NCBI GenBank assembly: GCA_014925825.1
Contig: JACGCK010000119.1
Location: 1 to 64,000 of the forward strand
Origin: Pholiota molesta
Lineage: Eukaryota; Basidiomycota; Agaricomycetes; Agaricales; Strophariaceae
Length of the DNA stretch: 64,000 bases
Direction of reading: 5' to 3'
Under the pieces are notes generated by a model. The model was given only the letters and a program-made list of their open reading frames with translations, searched no databases and was not told where the DNA came from. Positions 10,488 to 20,507 of the stretch are shown here, piece by piece (the first letter of the stretch is position 1; every line of letters begins with the position of its first letter). The position numbers were made by a program, and so were the translations under genes.

Positions 10488-11948
10488 CTACCAGCCGCCC
10501 CATACAGCACGCTGCACGTAATCAGGTCCTTGCTGGTCGTATCTTACAACCACCTCGTCCTCGACGAATTTTCGAACTTCCGATATCAAAAGATTTCTAT
10601 AGGCATCTTCGGCCTCCACATCCATTGGCGCCTCTGAGTATGACCCCACGAACGTGATCGCCCGAACGGTGCCCGCAGGGCTCTTCAAATCCAGCCAACG
10701 GCTGGCCGCAAGAATGCGATCGACAAACCGGCGCACAGCACGCGGTCCACCCAGACTCCACATCGAAAAGCCAAGATGGGTCAGCCGCGGAGCACCCTCA
10801 GCGAGCGGCGGGATGTCATTTTTGATCGGCGTGCGTCCAAAAGGTCCGGCGTGGGCGCTCCCCTGGCCGCCGAGAAACCTCTCTCCGAGTGAGAGCTCTG
10901 TGATCGCAGGCGCGGACATAAGCGCGGCATGAACCTCAGTGAGGGCGGCAGCGTCGTTCCACGTCGCCGTCCGGGACTGAAGCGACAGCGTGCGCAGTGC
11001 GGGAAGCCGAAGGTTATCGAAGGCGGCTTTGAGTGGGTAATGTCCTGGATCTTCCGAGTATTGAGAAGCGTTGACGTGGAACGTTGTGAGGCAGGGCAGT
11101 GTGGCTATGGACGGGCGAGGATATGTCTCGATATCGATGTCCTCGAATATCAGGTGAAAAGAGCCCGATTCCAGAGTGCTTAGGGATCGAATGAAGGCGA
11201 ACCAGCTGTTTAGAAATATGCGCATTGCACTAATGGAAAGATGCGTTAATGTAGACCAGCTGTTGAGCGGAATTGACATTTCACGGAATCTGAGACTGGT
11301 GTTCTCGATAGCAAAAGATCGAAGTGTCGATGTGGTCTGGGAAAGCACGGATCCTTGATGTAGATTATAGGAATGGGAATCATAATCGAATTCCAATCTG
11401 GGAGACCACGTAGAGACTACAGTATGCGCCTTGGGGTGCATCGCGACCACATACCCTGCTTCCGCGCGTTGTTGGAGGAGATACCGATAGATCCGCCCGA
11501 CGCTGATGTACTGCGCCGAGGACATGAATTCTAGGAGTAATTCAGAGGCGGACTCTGTAAGCCGGCCCAACGGAGATCTGTCCACACCTCCGTGCCGCAG
11601 CTCCACTTGAAGATACGGCGCCAGCGCGCCCAGGTTGCCCCTCCACCAGCTCAACCACTCCAGGCGACGGGCGAACCGTTCCCGATCCCAGGGGTATGGA
11701 CCTTCTTTGAAGTGCCAGTCGAGAGGGAGGTTGAAACGGAGGCGAGACCAGAAGCGCGGGGCGGCGAGCACTACGGCGCGCCAGCTGGCACACACATGGC
11801 AGAGCAGCATCGGTGTGATCCTGGTGTTCGGCTGTATGAGAACGCGCGCGAGAGACTGGTCCATGCAGCGGGAAAAGATTTCGCAGAGAGTTTCCATAGG
11901 CAAGTCATTTATTATGTTTTGAGGTCTCATGGAGGCGTTGATCATCAT
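10488..11948 (-). CDS. F-box/LRR-like protein
   Basis: Intact single-exon gene, 486 aa, starting MMINASMRPQNIINDLP. The F-box occupies residues about 13-70 (LPMETLCEIFSRCMDQSLAR, then MLLCHVCASWRAVVLAAPRF). An irregular leucine-rich C-terminal region follows, with repeated ALRTLSLQSR- and ITELSLG-type strands, ending YVQRAVWGGW. The expected role is substrate adaptor of an SCF ubiquitin ligase. It is more GC-rich and somewhat more diverged than the 6717 and 20508 copies (for example SRLRFNLPLDWHFKEG for SHLRFELPLNWH). The family promoter element lies about 86 bp upstream of the start. No internal stop or frameshift. Confidence 0.85.
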   Translation of the reverse strand: MMINASMRPQNIINDLPMETLCEIFSRCMDQSLARVLIQPNTRITPMLLCHVCASWRAVVLAAPRFWSRLRFNLPLDWHFKEGPYPWDRERFARRLEWLSWWRGNLGALAPYLQVELRHGGVDRSPLGRLTESASELLLEFMSSAQYISVGRIYRYLLQQRAEAGYVVAMHPKAHTVVSTWSPRLEFDYDSHSYNLHQGSVLSQTTSTLRSFAIENTSLRFREMSIPLNSWSTLTHLSISAMRIFLNSWFAFIRSLSTLESGSFHLIFEDIDIETYPRPSIATLPCLTTFHVNASQYSEDPGHYPLKAAFDNLRLPALRTLSLQSRTATWNDAAALTEVHAALMSAPAITELSLGERFLGGQGSAHAGPFGRTPIKNDIPPLAEGAPRLTHLGFSMWSLGGPRAVRRFVDRILAASRWLDLKSPAGTVRAITFVGSYSEAPMDVEAEDAYRNLLISEVRKFVEDEVVVRYDQQGPDYVQRAVWGGW

Positions 11949-12034
11949 GCAGTAGATAGGGAAGGGAGCTGAAGGTAGTTGGAAAGGATGTGCCGAGCGG
12001 TCACTACATGATCATTTTCAGAGATTATGTAAGT

Positions 12035-12063
12035 GTAAGCGGACTCCTAAAGATTGAACTCCG
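12035..12063 (-). promoter_or_regulatory. Conserved F-box family promoter/leader element
   Basis: Gene-orientation reading CGGAGTTCAATCTTTAGG followed by AGTCCGCTTAC, matching the blocks before the other F-box genes with a few substitutions and a one-base length difference. Confidence 0.5.
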
Positions 12064-12249
12064 TAGCGTCCTCAAGTCCTCATTCAACAAACGAGCGAGT
12101 CAAGAAACTGCATTACCGTACGTCAAAGGCAAATACCACTACACTCTCAGTCAGTCGCCGTCGCAGCATGTCCAAAGCTCAAACTTCTGCCCATGCGCCG
12201 TTGCACCCAGATTAAACTTACAATCAACCCATCCATCAACGTTGCTTCA

Positions 12250-14160
12250 ACGCCTCCGCCGCAAAGAAAAAAAGGGCATGAAGAAAATGAGAAAAACACC
12301 ATCGCCCCGCCACCTCTCCGCCTGCCCGACACTCTTCGTCCCGGGCGCATCCATCCGCCGCCGAACCCGTGCCTTCCCTCGCCTTCGCCTTAACCTCCGC
12401 GGTGCGGCGCATCCCGCCATGGCGGCGAATCGCGCTTGTCCGCGACGATCTCAAGCAGCGCCTTGCTGTCCTTCACGTGGATCGAGCCGTCCGTCGTCGC
12501 CGACGGGCTCCTCGTGAAAATCTAGAACCTCGACGGGCGTCCGGCGCTATGCCCAGAACATACCCGGGAAAGACGATGCAAACGCGCTTCCTTCAGCATC
12601 TCGCGCGTCCGCTTCTCGCCCTCGCCCTATGTGCCAGTGCGACCCCTCATGACAATGAGCTCGCCATGGATGTACGTGAGCCTGGGCTGCAAGGAATTTC
12701 TGAGCGCTTTCTGTTCTACCCCTAGATGACCCTGGTGGCGAGCGGTCAAAAGGTCTTGTACAGGACATCGCGGTTTGAGCCACGGACGGCGAACATGAAC
12801 GCATCAACGTTGACAGGGATATCGTCGACCTTGAAGACGGAAGCTGGATTGTGACGCGCTGAGGTGCGCTCAATCGTAGCCTGTAAACATTGAAAATATC
12901 AATAACAAACCTTCAATTATCGGAAGAACGCTGCCAGACCAGGCCCCCTGATAACAACCTCCGCTAGCCCCGATTCTTTCATCTTCGCCATCTTCTTCAA
13001 TAACTGAACGACAGGTCCCACACATCTTCTGCTCGAATTGATCGAATCCCAACGTGATGCGATGAGAATGGTCCTCCTTCGGTCGTCCTTGATCGCGGAG
13101 CATAGCGAAATTCTGCATGCTTGTCTGCTTCGAGCTCGACGATCCTGGGGAAGATGTCGCGGCCCTCGAGGGTGAGGTTCTCGACGACGAGGTCCCGCCG
13201 GGCATCAGCACATTCCATGCGCGGGATGGCCATATAGCGAAACTATGCACGGTGCAGGTGAGCGGCGTGGTGAGAAGAAGAAGAGATACATATAGAGAAT
13301 GGGAGTGTACCTGGTCAACCAGGGACGGAACGATGCTCACCGCCAGATCATTCCAATGCCCAGGCTTGAACGTGAGATTGTCCTCGCTGTCGAATACCTA
13401 GTCCTGGTGAGCCATGCCTCATCTCACCGAGCCGGTGGTTGGTCGACACTGACGAACGTATCAGGCATGGTTTGGGGCGACCAACATCGTATTGCTACGC
13501 ACCGCATCGTCTCCCATCGCGCCTATGCTAAACATATCATTGGAGTGGTTTCTGCGCTTGTCGTATCGCGCGACTCGCGCAAGTTGTTTGCCTGGGTGTT
13601 GCAGTAGAACTCCAAAACACACGCGTTCGAAAACCTATCTCAACGGCGCTGTCAGCGCCAGTTCATATCAAACTTTTGAGGAACGAGGGGCGTACCATGT
13701 CCACGTAGGCATGGACCTCCACCATTGCCGGAACCTAGTCTCTGCGCGCATCGCGTCGTCGATGAGGGCGCTGATGACATCGATGACGAGAGCCATGCCA
13801 TCAAGCCATGGTGCTCGCGAAACGCTCTAGGAGCGCACGAAGCGTGGAGATGAAAGCGTTCAAACACTCAAGGTCTGACCCTGAAGGAATGTTAGAAGTA
13901 GTTGGTACTTGTGGTGTAGAACGTACGTTGGTGAGAACGTTGACATGCTCCTTGCCCTTGCTAGCTGCATCGTGTCCATCGGCGGCGTACTCTTTGGCGA
14001 AGAATAGGAGCCAGCGCTCCGAATGATCGCTGTGTTTCTGGCATTCGAAGACCACCTACGGAGAGTGAGTATGATGTAGCAATGTGGGCTGAATGATAGA
14101 CAGACCTTCGTGCCTCTAAAGACAACGTGATAGTAGTGTCCTGCTCGAGTCAATTCACAA
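12250..14160 (-). pseudogene. Decayed HAM1-like protein gene, the most complete copy
   Basis: Minus-strand pieces in family order: VVFECQKHSDHSERWLLFF followed by AKEYAADGHDAA (14055-13930); CLNAFISTLRALLERFAST (about 13860-13800) with the ALIDDA...ETRFRQWW segment after it; EFYCNTQANNLRESRDT (about 13610); FDSEDNLTFKPGHWNDLAVS (13400-13330); RDLVVENLTLEGRDIFPRIV (13190-13130); VDAFMFAVRGSNRDVLYKTF (about 12810-12750); and VKDSKALLEIVADKRDSPPW (about 12480-12420). These mirror HAM1-like proteins segment by segment. Frameshifts and stops separate most of them, though several junctions also look like introns. A second copy of the ECQKDVDYQE block at about 14540-14450 suggests a further partial duplication upstream. 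Confidence 0.55.
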
Positions 14161-15390
14161 AAATGAGGGTCAATCTACAGAAACACATCAGTTACGCACC
14201 AGATCCTCCTATATCGCTGATCCAGTTTCCAATACTGCTGAGGAGTCAGTGAAGGGATTCTTGTACTTATCGCCGCCAAAGAAGTTGTTGGATTCGCGCA
14301 ATCTTTTCACATGAGTATCGCAGTCGGGCTCCAGCGCGTATCCACGGTCGCGGAGGACCTAAAAAGTTGTAGTTACGTGTATTGGGTATGTGGAGGAAAG
14401 AAACGTACTACTGGAGATGTACTCCCTACCATGCCTCACGGCATCGCATCCGTTGGCAGTGTACATTCTGACGAAGGCGAAGAGCCAGCGAATGGACTCC
14501 TGGTAGTCGACATCCTTCTGACATTCGAGGAAAACCTATAGGAGAGGTGAGAATTGACGTAGCCAGATGGACGGTACCAGCGGCAAGACTTTGTTCTCCC
14601 TAAATGCATAATTGTCGATGTTGCGTACGCGTATTCAATCATCATCAAAGATATGAAAAGACAGTGGGGCTCTTATTACGTAATAGTGGCTGTGCACCCG
14701 CGCGCGCGTCTCACCATGGCCGCGTCTTCGGACAATGTTCGCGCAATGTTCGTGTTCAATCTGCACGTCTTTCCAACGTCGCATCCTCGGAGTCCAGTCT
14801 GTATGCTCTATATACCAATATTTGAATTATATATTATAATATCTTAGTCTAAGCTGATAATTGACAATGTAAGTATTTATTACAGGTGGGTTATGATTTG
14901 GTTGTAATTTAGACCTCTACTTAATAAGATATCTGAGAAACCTCAGAGTAAACCCATTCTAATCTTCTCAGAAGGGTAGGTAAATTAGATATGGGTAGCT
15001 TATAACAGGGCCAGGGCGAAGCTCTGGCCCAAAATTTCTTACTATATATTAATGGGAAGTTTTGAATGGTTTAAAATAGTAAAATATTAGCAGTGAATTG
15101 TATATCTTGAGCACTTTAGTATTAATACTGTATTATATTACTTTTGGAAGGATGGGCCAGGGCGTAGCTCTGGCCCACATATTTCTCAAAGATATATGAT
15201 CAGGCAAAGCAAAAAAAAAAAAAAAGCATTAATACTATCAATATGCTTCTAAAACTTTGCTTCTCTTTTCTTTCTACTTTTGTTCAACTTTGGGCTTATT
15301 GACTACAAGTACAGAGCCACAAGTATAATCCTAATAAGGTGTTGAATTTATCTACTCTGCTCAAGTTTGGCTCAACTCTATTTTTTTTGT
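14161..15390. other. AT-rich intergenic region with two GGGCCAG hairpins
   Basis: To about 14650 the sequence still holds HAM1-like scraps. From about 14820 it is AT-rich and non-coding, with an A-tract near 15211-15226. It contains two copies of a short inverted repeat, gggccagggcg(a/t)agctctggccc, near 15005-15027 and 15152-15174. A related GC-rich hairpin-like segment (aggggcgcagcccc) occurs near 15488. These are probably transposon-end or MITE remnants. No gene. Confidence 0.45.
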
Positions 15391-15399
15391 GCCTAATTC

Positions 15400-15760
15400 A
15401 ACTGTGATTTAAATTGTGAAAAGAAGTACTGTTTAAATTTTTAAGGGCTATGTACGGAGGCGCAAGGCGCCGACTAAAAGGGGGTCCAGGGGCGCAGCCC
15501 CGGCAAGCTGTTGCCCAGAGTGAAGCAGGAGGTGAGCGCGAAGCGCGAACCTCCGACGCGTAGCGGCGGGCATAAAGCTTGTGGGTTGTGGACAAGGAAC
15601 TGGCATCAGCGTTCGGGACCGAAATAGAATGATGTAAGCGGCTCCCATCATTCCGTTCTTCCGTTCTTTTCCTTCTGCGCCTCTTCGTCAACCGTGTCTG
15701 CTGCGCCTCCAATTCCTGCTGCGCCGCCTCATCGACAACTTGCACCAGTCAATTCGAATT
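15400..15760 (-). pseudogene. HAM1-like gene scrap upstream of the F-box gene
   Basis: A minus-strand frame starting near 15745 (VVDEAAQQELEAQQTRLTKR, then RTEERNDGS) matches the E/K/R-rich block before the ECQKH segment of HAM1-like genes seen near 1215 and 23600. It also shares the conserved DNA string tcgggaccgaaa followed by aatgatg (15607 here, 1107 and 23514 elsewhere). Too short and isolated to encode a protein. Confidence 0.4.
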
Positions 15761-15891
15761 AGCCTCTAAATCTTCTCGTTCGCAGCCCCTTCTTCTCCTT
15801 CGCACCTTCCCATCGTGTCTTGCGCAACCAGGCTGCTCGAGTGTGTTCCTCACCTTCCTCTTCTCGTCTTCCACTGTTGCGCGCCTCAAAT

Positions 15892-17349
15892 ATGAGTATT
15901 AGCTTGATAAACGAACTTCCCACCGAGATTCTCTGCGAAATATTCTTGCGCTGTGTCGACCAGGCGTCCGCGCGCGTCCTCATGCTCATGCAGCCAAACT
16001 CAAAGATCGCGCCAATGTTGCTCTGCCACGTGTGTGCCACTTGGCGCGCGACGGTGCGCGCTATCCCTGCCTTCTGGTCCCACCTCCGTTTCGAGCTCCC
16101 TCTCAACTGGCACTCCAATGGACGTCCATACACCTGGGATCGGGAGCTGCTCACGTGTCGTCTGGCGTGGCTGAGATGGTGGAGGCGCCATCTGGGCGAG
16201 CTGGCGCCTTATCTTCAAGTGGAGTTACGGCGGCAAGAGGGTGAAAAATATCGGCGGGGCCGTCTCTCAGAGTCAGCCTCTGAATTTCTCCTTGAATTCA
16301 TGTCATCGGCGCAGTACATCAGCGTCGGAAAACTCTATCGTTATCTCATCCAACGGCGCACGGACGCAGGATATGTGGTTAGAGTCCACCCCAGTGCCCA
16401 TACCATAGTCTCTACGTGGGATCCCAGATCGGAATTCGGTCCTCTTGATAACTGTAATGCGTATCAGAAATCAATGCTTTCTCAAATCCAGTCAACACTC
16501 CGATGTATCACTATCGAGAACGTTAATCTTAGCGCCCCGGAATTTGCGAATCCTCTCAGCAACTGGTCTACACTAACTCATCTTTCCATGGATATGGTAC
16601 TTCTACATTTAGACACCTGGTTTCCCTTCATTCGATCGCTAAGCGCGCTGGAATCCGGCTCTTTTCGCCTGGGCTTCGAGGACCGCGACATCGAAACCTA
16701 TCCCCGTCCCTCCATAGGCACGCTGTCCCGCCTCACAGCCTTCCACATCAGCGCTTATCAGCACTCCAAAGACCATGGAGAATACCCACTCAAAGCCGCC
16801 TTCGATAATCTGCAGCTGCCCGCCCTGCGCACCCTATCACTCAACTCTCGGGCGAGGACGTGGCGTGATTCCACCGCCCTTGCCGAGCTCCATGCAGCAC
16901 TCTTGTCCGCGCCTGGGATTACGACGCTCGCACTGGGCTCCTATTTTCTCGGCGCCCAGGAACACGACGACGCTGACACCGAAACTTCTGCTACTGAACC
17001 GATCAGAAACGGCATCACGCCGCTCGTCGCCAAGTGGACTCCGCGACTCGAACATCTCACCTTCGCGATGGAGAGTCCACTCGACCGGCGGAGTGTATTT
17101 CAGTTTGTCGATGTTATTTTTGGGTCCAGCCGTCGGCTTGATTTTGGTTTGGAGCACCCCGCGAGCACCGTCCGGGAGGTCACCTTCATGTCGTCGTCAG
17201 AAACATCGGAGCCAATCGATATGGTGGCCGAACGTACCCAGAGAAGTCTGTTGATATCGGAAGTTCGAACATTCGTCACGGATGGGATGATTGTAGGCTT
17301 TGAAGAGGAAGGACCTGTGGAGGTGCGGCGTGCTGTATGGGGGTGGTAG
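15892..17349 (+). CDS. F-box/LRR-like protein
   Basis: Intact single-exon gene, 485 aa, from the ATG at 15892 (MSISLINELPTEILCEIF). The frame is open further upstream but without another ATG. F-box at residues about 7-66 (LPTEILCEIFLRCVDQASAR, then MLLCHVCATWRATVRAIPAF), then irregular leucine-rich repeats (LPALRTLSLNSR, ITTLALGSYFLG, PRLEHLTFAMES), ending VEVRRAVWGW. Likely an SCF ubiquitin-ligase substrate adaptor. It lacks the promoter element found before five sister genes; its upstream DNA is a HAM1-like scrap, so it was probably relocated relative to its ancestral promoter. Confidence 0.85.
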   Translation: MSISLINELPTEILCEIFLRCVDQASARVLMLMQPNSKIAPMLLCHVCATWRATVRAIPAFWSHLRFELPLNWHSNGRPYTWDRELLTCRLAWLRWWRRHLGELAPYLQVELRRQEGEKYRRGRLSESASEFLLEFMSSAQYISVGKLYRYLIQRRTDAGYVVRVHPSAHTIVSTWDPRSEFGPLDNCNAYQKSMLSQIQSTLRCITIENVNLSAPEFANPLSNWSTLTHLSMDMVLLHLDTWFPFIRSLSALESGSFRLGFEDRDIETYPRPSIGTLSRLTAFHISAYQHSKDHGEYPLKAAFDNLQLPALRTLSLNSRARTWRDSTALAELHAALLSAPGITTLALGSYFLGAQEHDDADTETSATEPIRNGITPLVAKWTPRLEHLTFAMESPLDRRSVFQFVDVIFGSSRRLDFGLEHPASTVREVTFMSSSETSEPIDMVAERTQRSLLISEVRTFVTDGMIVGFEEEGPVEVRRAVWGW

Positions 17350-17565
17350 ATGCCATGCATATTCATATAGGTATTTGGATTTGGTCGTTCGGCGATTGTT
17401 GCTGGATTGCAATATGAAGCATAACGGCTACTTAGATCTCTCTCATATCGTATAATTTCGTCTGTATTCTGCATCTTTCATTCAGGTAGTATATTGTAGA
17501 GCAACAAATTTTCGAGCAAAGTTTGCTATGTATCATAATCGAACTACAGCGATGTAGATACCTAC

Positions 17566-19789
17566 CTAGCGCCCGCCCATCCGCGTGACGACAACCTGGC
17601 CCCCATGCGCAGCAGCCCACTCCCGCGCTGCGCAAAGTATATCCCTCACAGGACAGAGATCCGCCTCCGCCACCCCCGTCTTTCCGTGCCTAGAAAAACA
17701 ACGTGCCATCAGCCGCGGACGAAAATGAGACGCAGGCGCGCACGACGTACTTGGCCTGCATATGCCGCGCCGCCTGGGGCGCAGACCGCATGTCGACCTG
17801 CATGTAGCGCGCCGCGCTCTGCGGGTGCAGAGACGCAGACGAGAGGGGGAGTGTCATCTCGAGCAGGACGACAGCTCCTGCGTGGGACGGACCGTCCTCG
17901 TTCAACTCCCCGGGCGGGGCGCCCAGTCTGTGCGTTCGGGCTTCAGATGCCGTTCTCGCGGGTGAAGCCAGGTGAACACGTACTTGTGTAATTTGAACGT
18001 CTCATTGCATGACCAGTTTTCTTGCCATAGATGTGTGACCTACGATAATGAAAAAGGTCACGGTAGGACAAGTTTTCGGACGCCGTAAACAATTCGCGTA
18101 CTTACAAGCGCAAGAAAGCCCATACGGGAACATTTACACCCAAGATCCCCCTGCAGCTCGTTTACGTGCTCGCTGCTGACGTCGCACGCGAGCCCCGCAT
18201 GATGCAGGAGGGCGCTCGCTATCTGGTGCAGAGCCGGAACGTATCCCCAGTCCCGCGCGCTCCAAAGCACGCTCTGACGCCTGCACACATGCAGGTGGCG
18301 CATCACGCCCGCGGCGAACAAAATCTGCGCGCACTCCCCGCAGCGCAGCACCGCCGACGCACGCGAGAGCGACGCAGCGGCGCGCGGCAGGCCGTACACC
18401 GCCGCGAGCTTGTCGACGACCCCGCGGAGCGCGGCGCCCCGCCACGCCGCGAGGTCCGCGCGGATCCGCTCGGCGTGGGCGGCGAAGCGCGCGACGGTGA
18501 AGGGTATGGTCGTGTTCGCCTCCGAGAGCAGCCCGGCCACCGCGGCCGTGTGCGCCGCGTTGTAGGGGTCGGGCCAGGCGTCGCGGGCGAACTTCGCGCC
18601 GTACACGCGGGTCCACTCCTTGAACCGGGCCAGTATGCGTTTTTCGAAATTCTGCATGCGGCGCGCGGCGGCGAGAGCGCCCATTTTGTCTGCAATACCT
18701 CCCCATGCTATGAGTGCAAGAAGAGGTCAGGAATGGACAACGTGATAGGTACACTAGTCATGTAAGTACCTTGTCCAGTCAAGGCTCTGGGCTTCATGAT
18801 TTCTGCTTGATATGCCCAAGTGTTTTCTGGGATTTCGTCGCGCGTGTAGCCTAGGGCCATGATCCGCGCGTCGAGCCTGTAAAGAGCACCGTTGGCTTGA
18901 ATGGCCATTCTCAAATGGTAAGCGGTGGACGTACTGTAGCTTCCGGGTCATTCTGAGCTGCTGCCTCTCCTGCTCCTTTCGCTCCTGAAGTTGTGCGAGG
19001 AAGTTGCTGACGAGCTGTCCATGGTCGATGATAGCAAGCACCTCGGCGCGTTTTTTCTTGAGGAAGTCATCCTCAGATCCGGCGGCGTGCGCTTTCATGA
19101 ACTCTTCCCCAATAGCGTCGAATTGATGTTGAAAATATTCGACAACGCTCGAATCAGTAGCGCTATCTGCTTTGCATCAGCAGGGGTGCAAGTATCAACG
19201 TGAAAACCAGCATAAGTACATACAGTTGTGAGGTACAATCTGGAGCACCGCCTCCATAGAATGATCTACCCCTTCGAGCATTGAATGTGTCTTTACTTTC
19301 CTCCCATAGCAGGGTGCGCAGAAGCGAACGCGAAGGTTGAACAGAAGTCGCTTGCCAATTTTGCCGCAGCCCTACATAGTACGCCGAGTGAGCGAATGAA
19401 AGGTCGAGACATACAGGAATACTCACAGAACACACGGATTCGAACAGAAGATGCGCATATTGAGCTTCGCTAATATCGCTAGGGCAGTCGGGCAGGCCCT
19501 CCACCGTCCGACGTGAAGCCAACCACGCATGCCGGTTGTGTTTGCGCAAGAACATACGTGCGAAGTGGCGCGATGCACGCGACAGGCGGAGGAGGTCAAG
19601 GGGGTGGAGGTGGGAGGTGATCTCGAAGAAGATGTCGAGAGGGAGCGCGAGGACGCCTGACAACTTTCCGAGCATTTTGACGCGTTTGGGTTTGGGTTTG
19701 GAATCGTTGCTAATTGCGGCTTTCTTCTTTGCGGGCTCAGTAGGCGAGTCTTTGGCAGGGCGCGGTTTGCTGGCTTCAGCAGAGTACAT
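17566..19789 (-). CDS. F-box protein with Cys/His zinc-binding modules, 8 exons
   Basis: Exons by splice sites and phase: 19789-19428 (upper bound uncertain), 19371-19224, 19166-18935, 18876-18770, 18707-18106, 18039-17984, 17927-17751 and 17689-17566; about 602 aa from MYSAEASK. An F-box (LGKLSGVLALPLDIFFEITS, then SRASRHFARMFL) is followed by a CxxC...CxxC finger spanning the first junction (CSGCG...FCAPCY). Next come a charged coiled-coil-like stretch (QLQERKEQERQQLRMTRKLQ), a C2H2-like site (CGECAQILFAAGVMRHLHVC) and a C-terminal domain ending VVVTRMGGR. It is a structural twin of the gene at 27084-29531 with five identical exon lengths. Probable SCF-type adaptor; substrate unknown. The true N-terminal exon (MEATQPRQST near 19955) cannot be joined in frame. 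Confidence 0.7.
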
Positions 19790-19900
19790 TACGCCGTCAT
19801 GGCTAGGCAATGCAATACTCTCATGGTTAGAACTAGAGTATAACTGGGTAAGCTGACACTCCTCAACGTAAGCCAAGTTCGCACCTGTTCAGGTTCTCTC

Positions 19901-20335
19901 GAAGATTCACGCATTGAGCAAGTGGCGTCGATTGCCTTGGTTGCGTGGCCTCCATTACCCTTGGCAAAATACACTTGAGTGAGTCAAAGCACCAAAAAAG
20001 CACACCATGAAAGAAATTACTAGGTGAGAGAGACAAAAAGTGTAGACGAAGTGAGGGAATGACGAAGTGAGGGAATGATGGCAGGGTTTAAGTTAATCTC
20101 ATCGTCGGCGAACGCCGAACACCTCAGACAAGGTAACGTGACACACGTCGGGCCGCTGGGCCCTGGCCCCTTTCGCATCCTCTCGCACTTGTCTTGCACA
20201 ACTCATTATCACGCACGAGCTGAGGCTTGAGTGCAAGGATTGAATGGCTCATCTAGCTGGCATATAAGGGACTTATACAGTTACTCGCTCATGGTATATT
20301 ATTAACAAATTACTATCAAGTACCTCGAGTATTCA
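19901..20335. other. Intergenic region
   Basis: Holds the putative orphan first exon of the preceding gene (MEATQPRQST..., about 19955-19890, minus strand), a short tandem word (gacgaagtgagggaat twice near 20046-20078) and otherwise nothing I can assign. Confidence 0.4.
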
Positions 20336-20337
20336 TC

Positions 20338-20420
20338 TACCAGTCCCACATTGACACCACCCGCCGTACCTCTGGCACAGCTTGTTGATCCTCGCATTAT
20401 ATCCTCACCGCGCCCTTGAC
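20338..20420 (-). pseudogene. C-terminal scrap of an F-box gene
   Basis: Reads on the minus strand as a degraded version of the conserved tail: VKGAVRI, stop, CEDQQAVPEVRRV, then WDW and a stop. It is closest to the tail of the gene at 29975-31437 (CEDQQPAEVRRAEWGW). It lies immediately beyond the 3' end of the intact gene at 20508-21974, a footprint of unequal crossing-over or local deletion. Confidence 0.6.
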
Positions 20421-20507
20421 AAACAAAACGATACGAACACTCAAATCATGATGAGTCCATACTCCATGCACCTAAATTACTGCAGGTACATGATCGCGAA
20501 CCACCGT

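Noticed and set aside
11990..12725. Plus-strand frames of 118-175 codons upstream of the F-box gene at 10488-11948
   Set aside because: GC-rich and motif-free; the opposite strand carries HAM1-like coding remnants in the same DNA.
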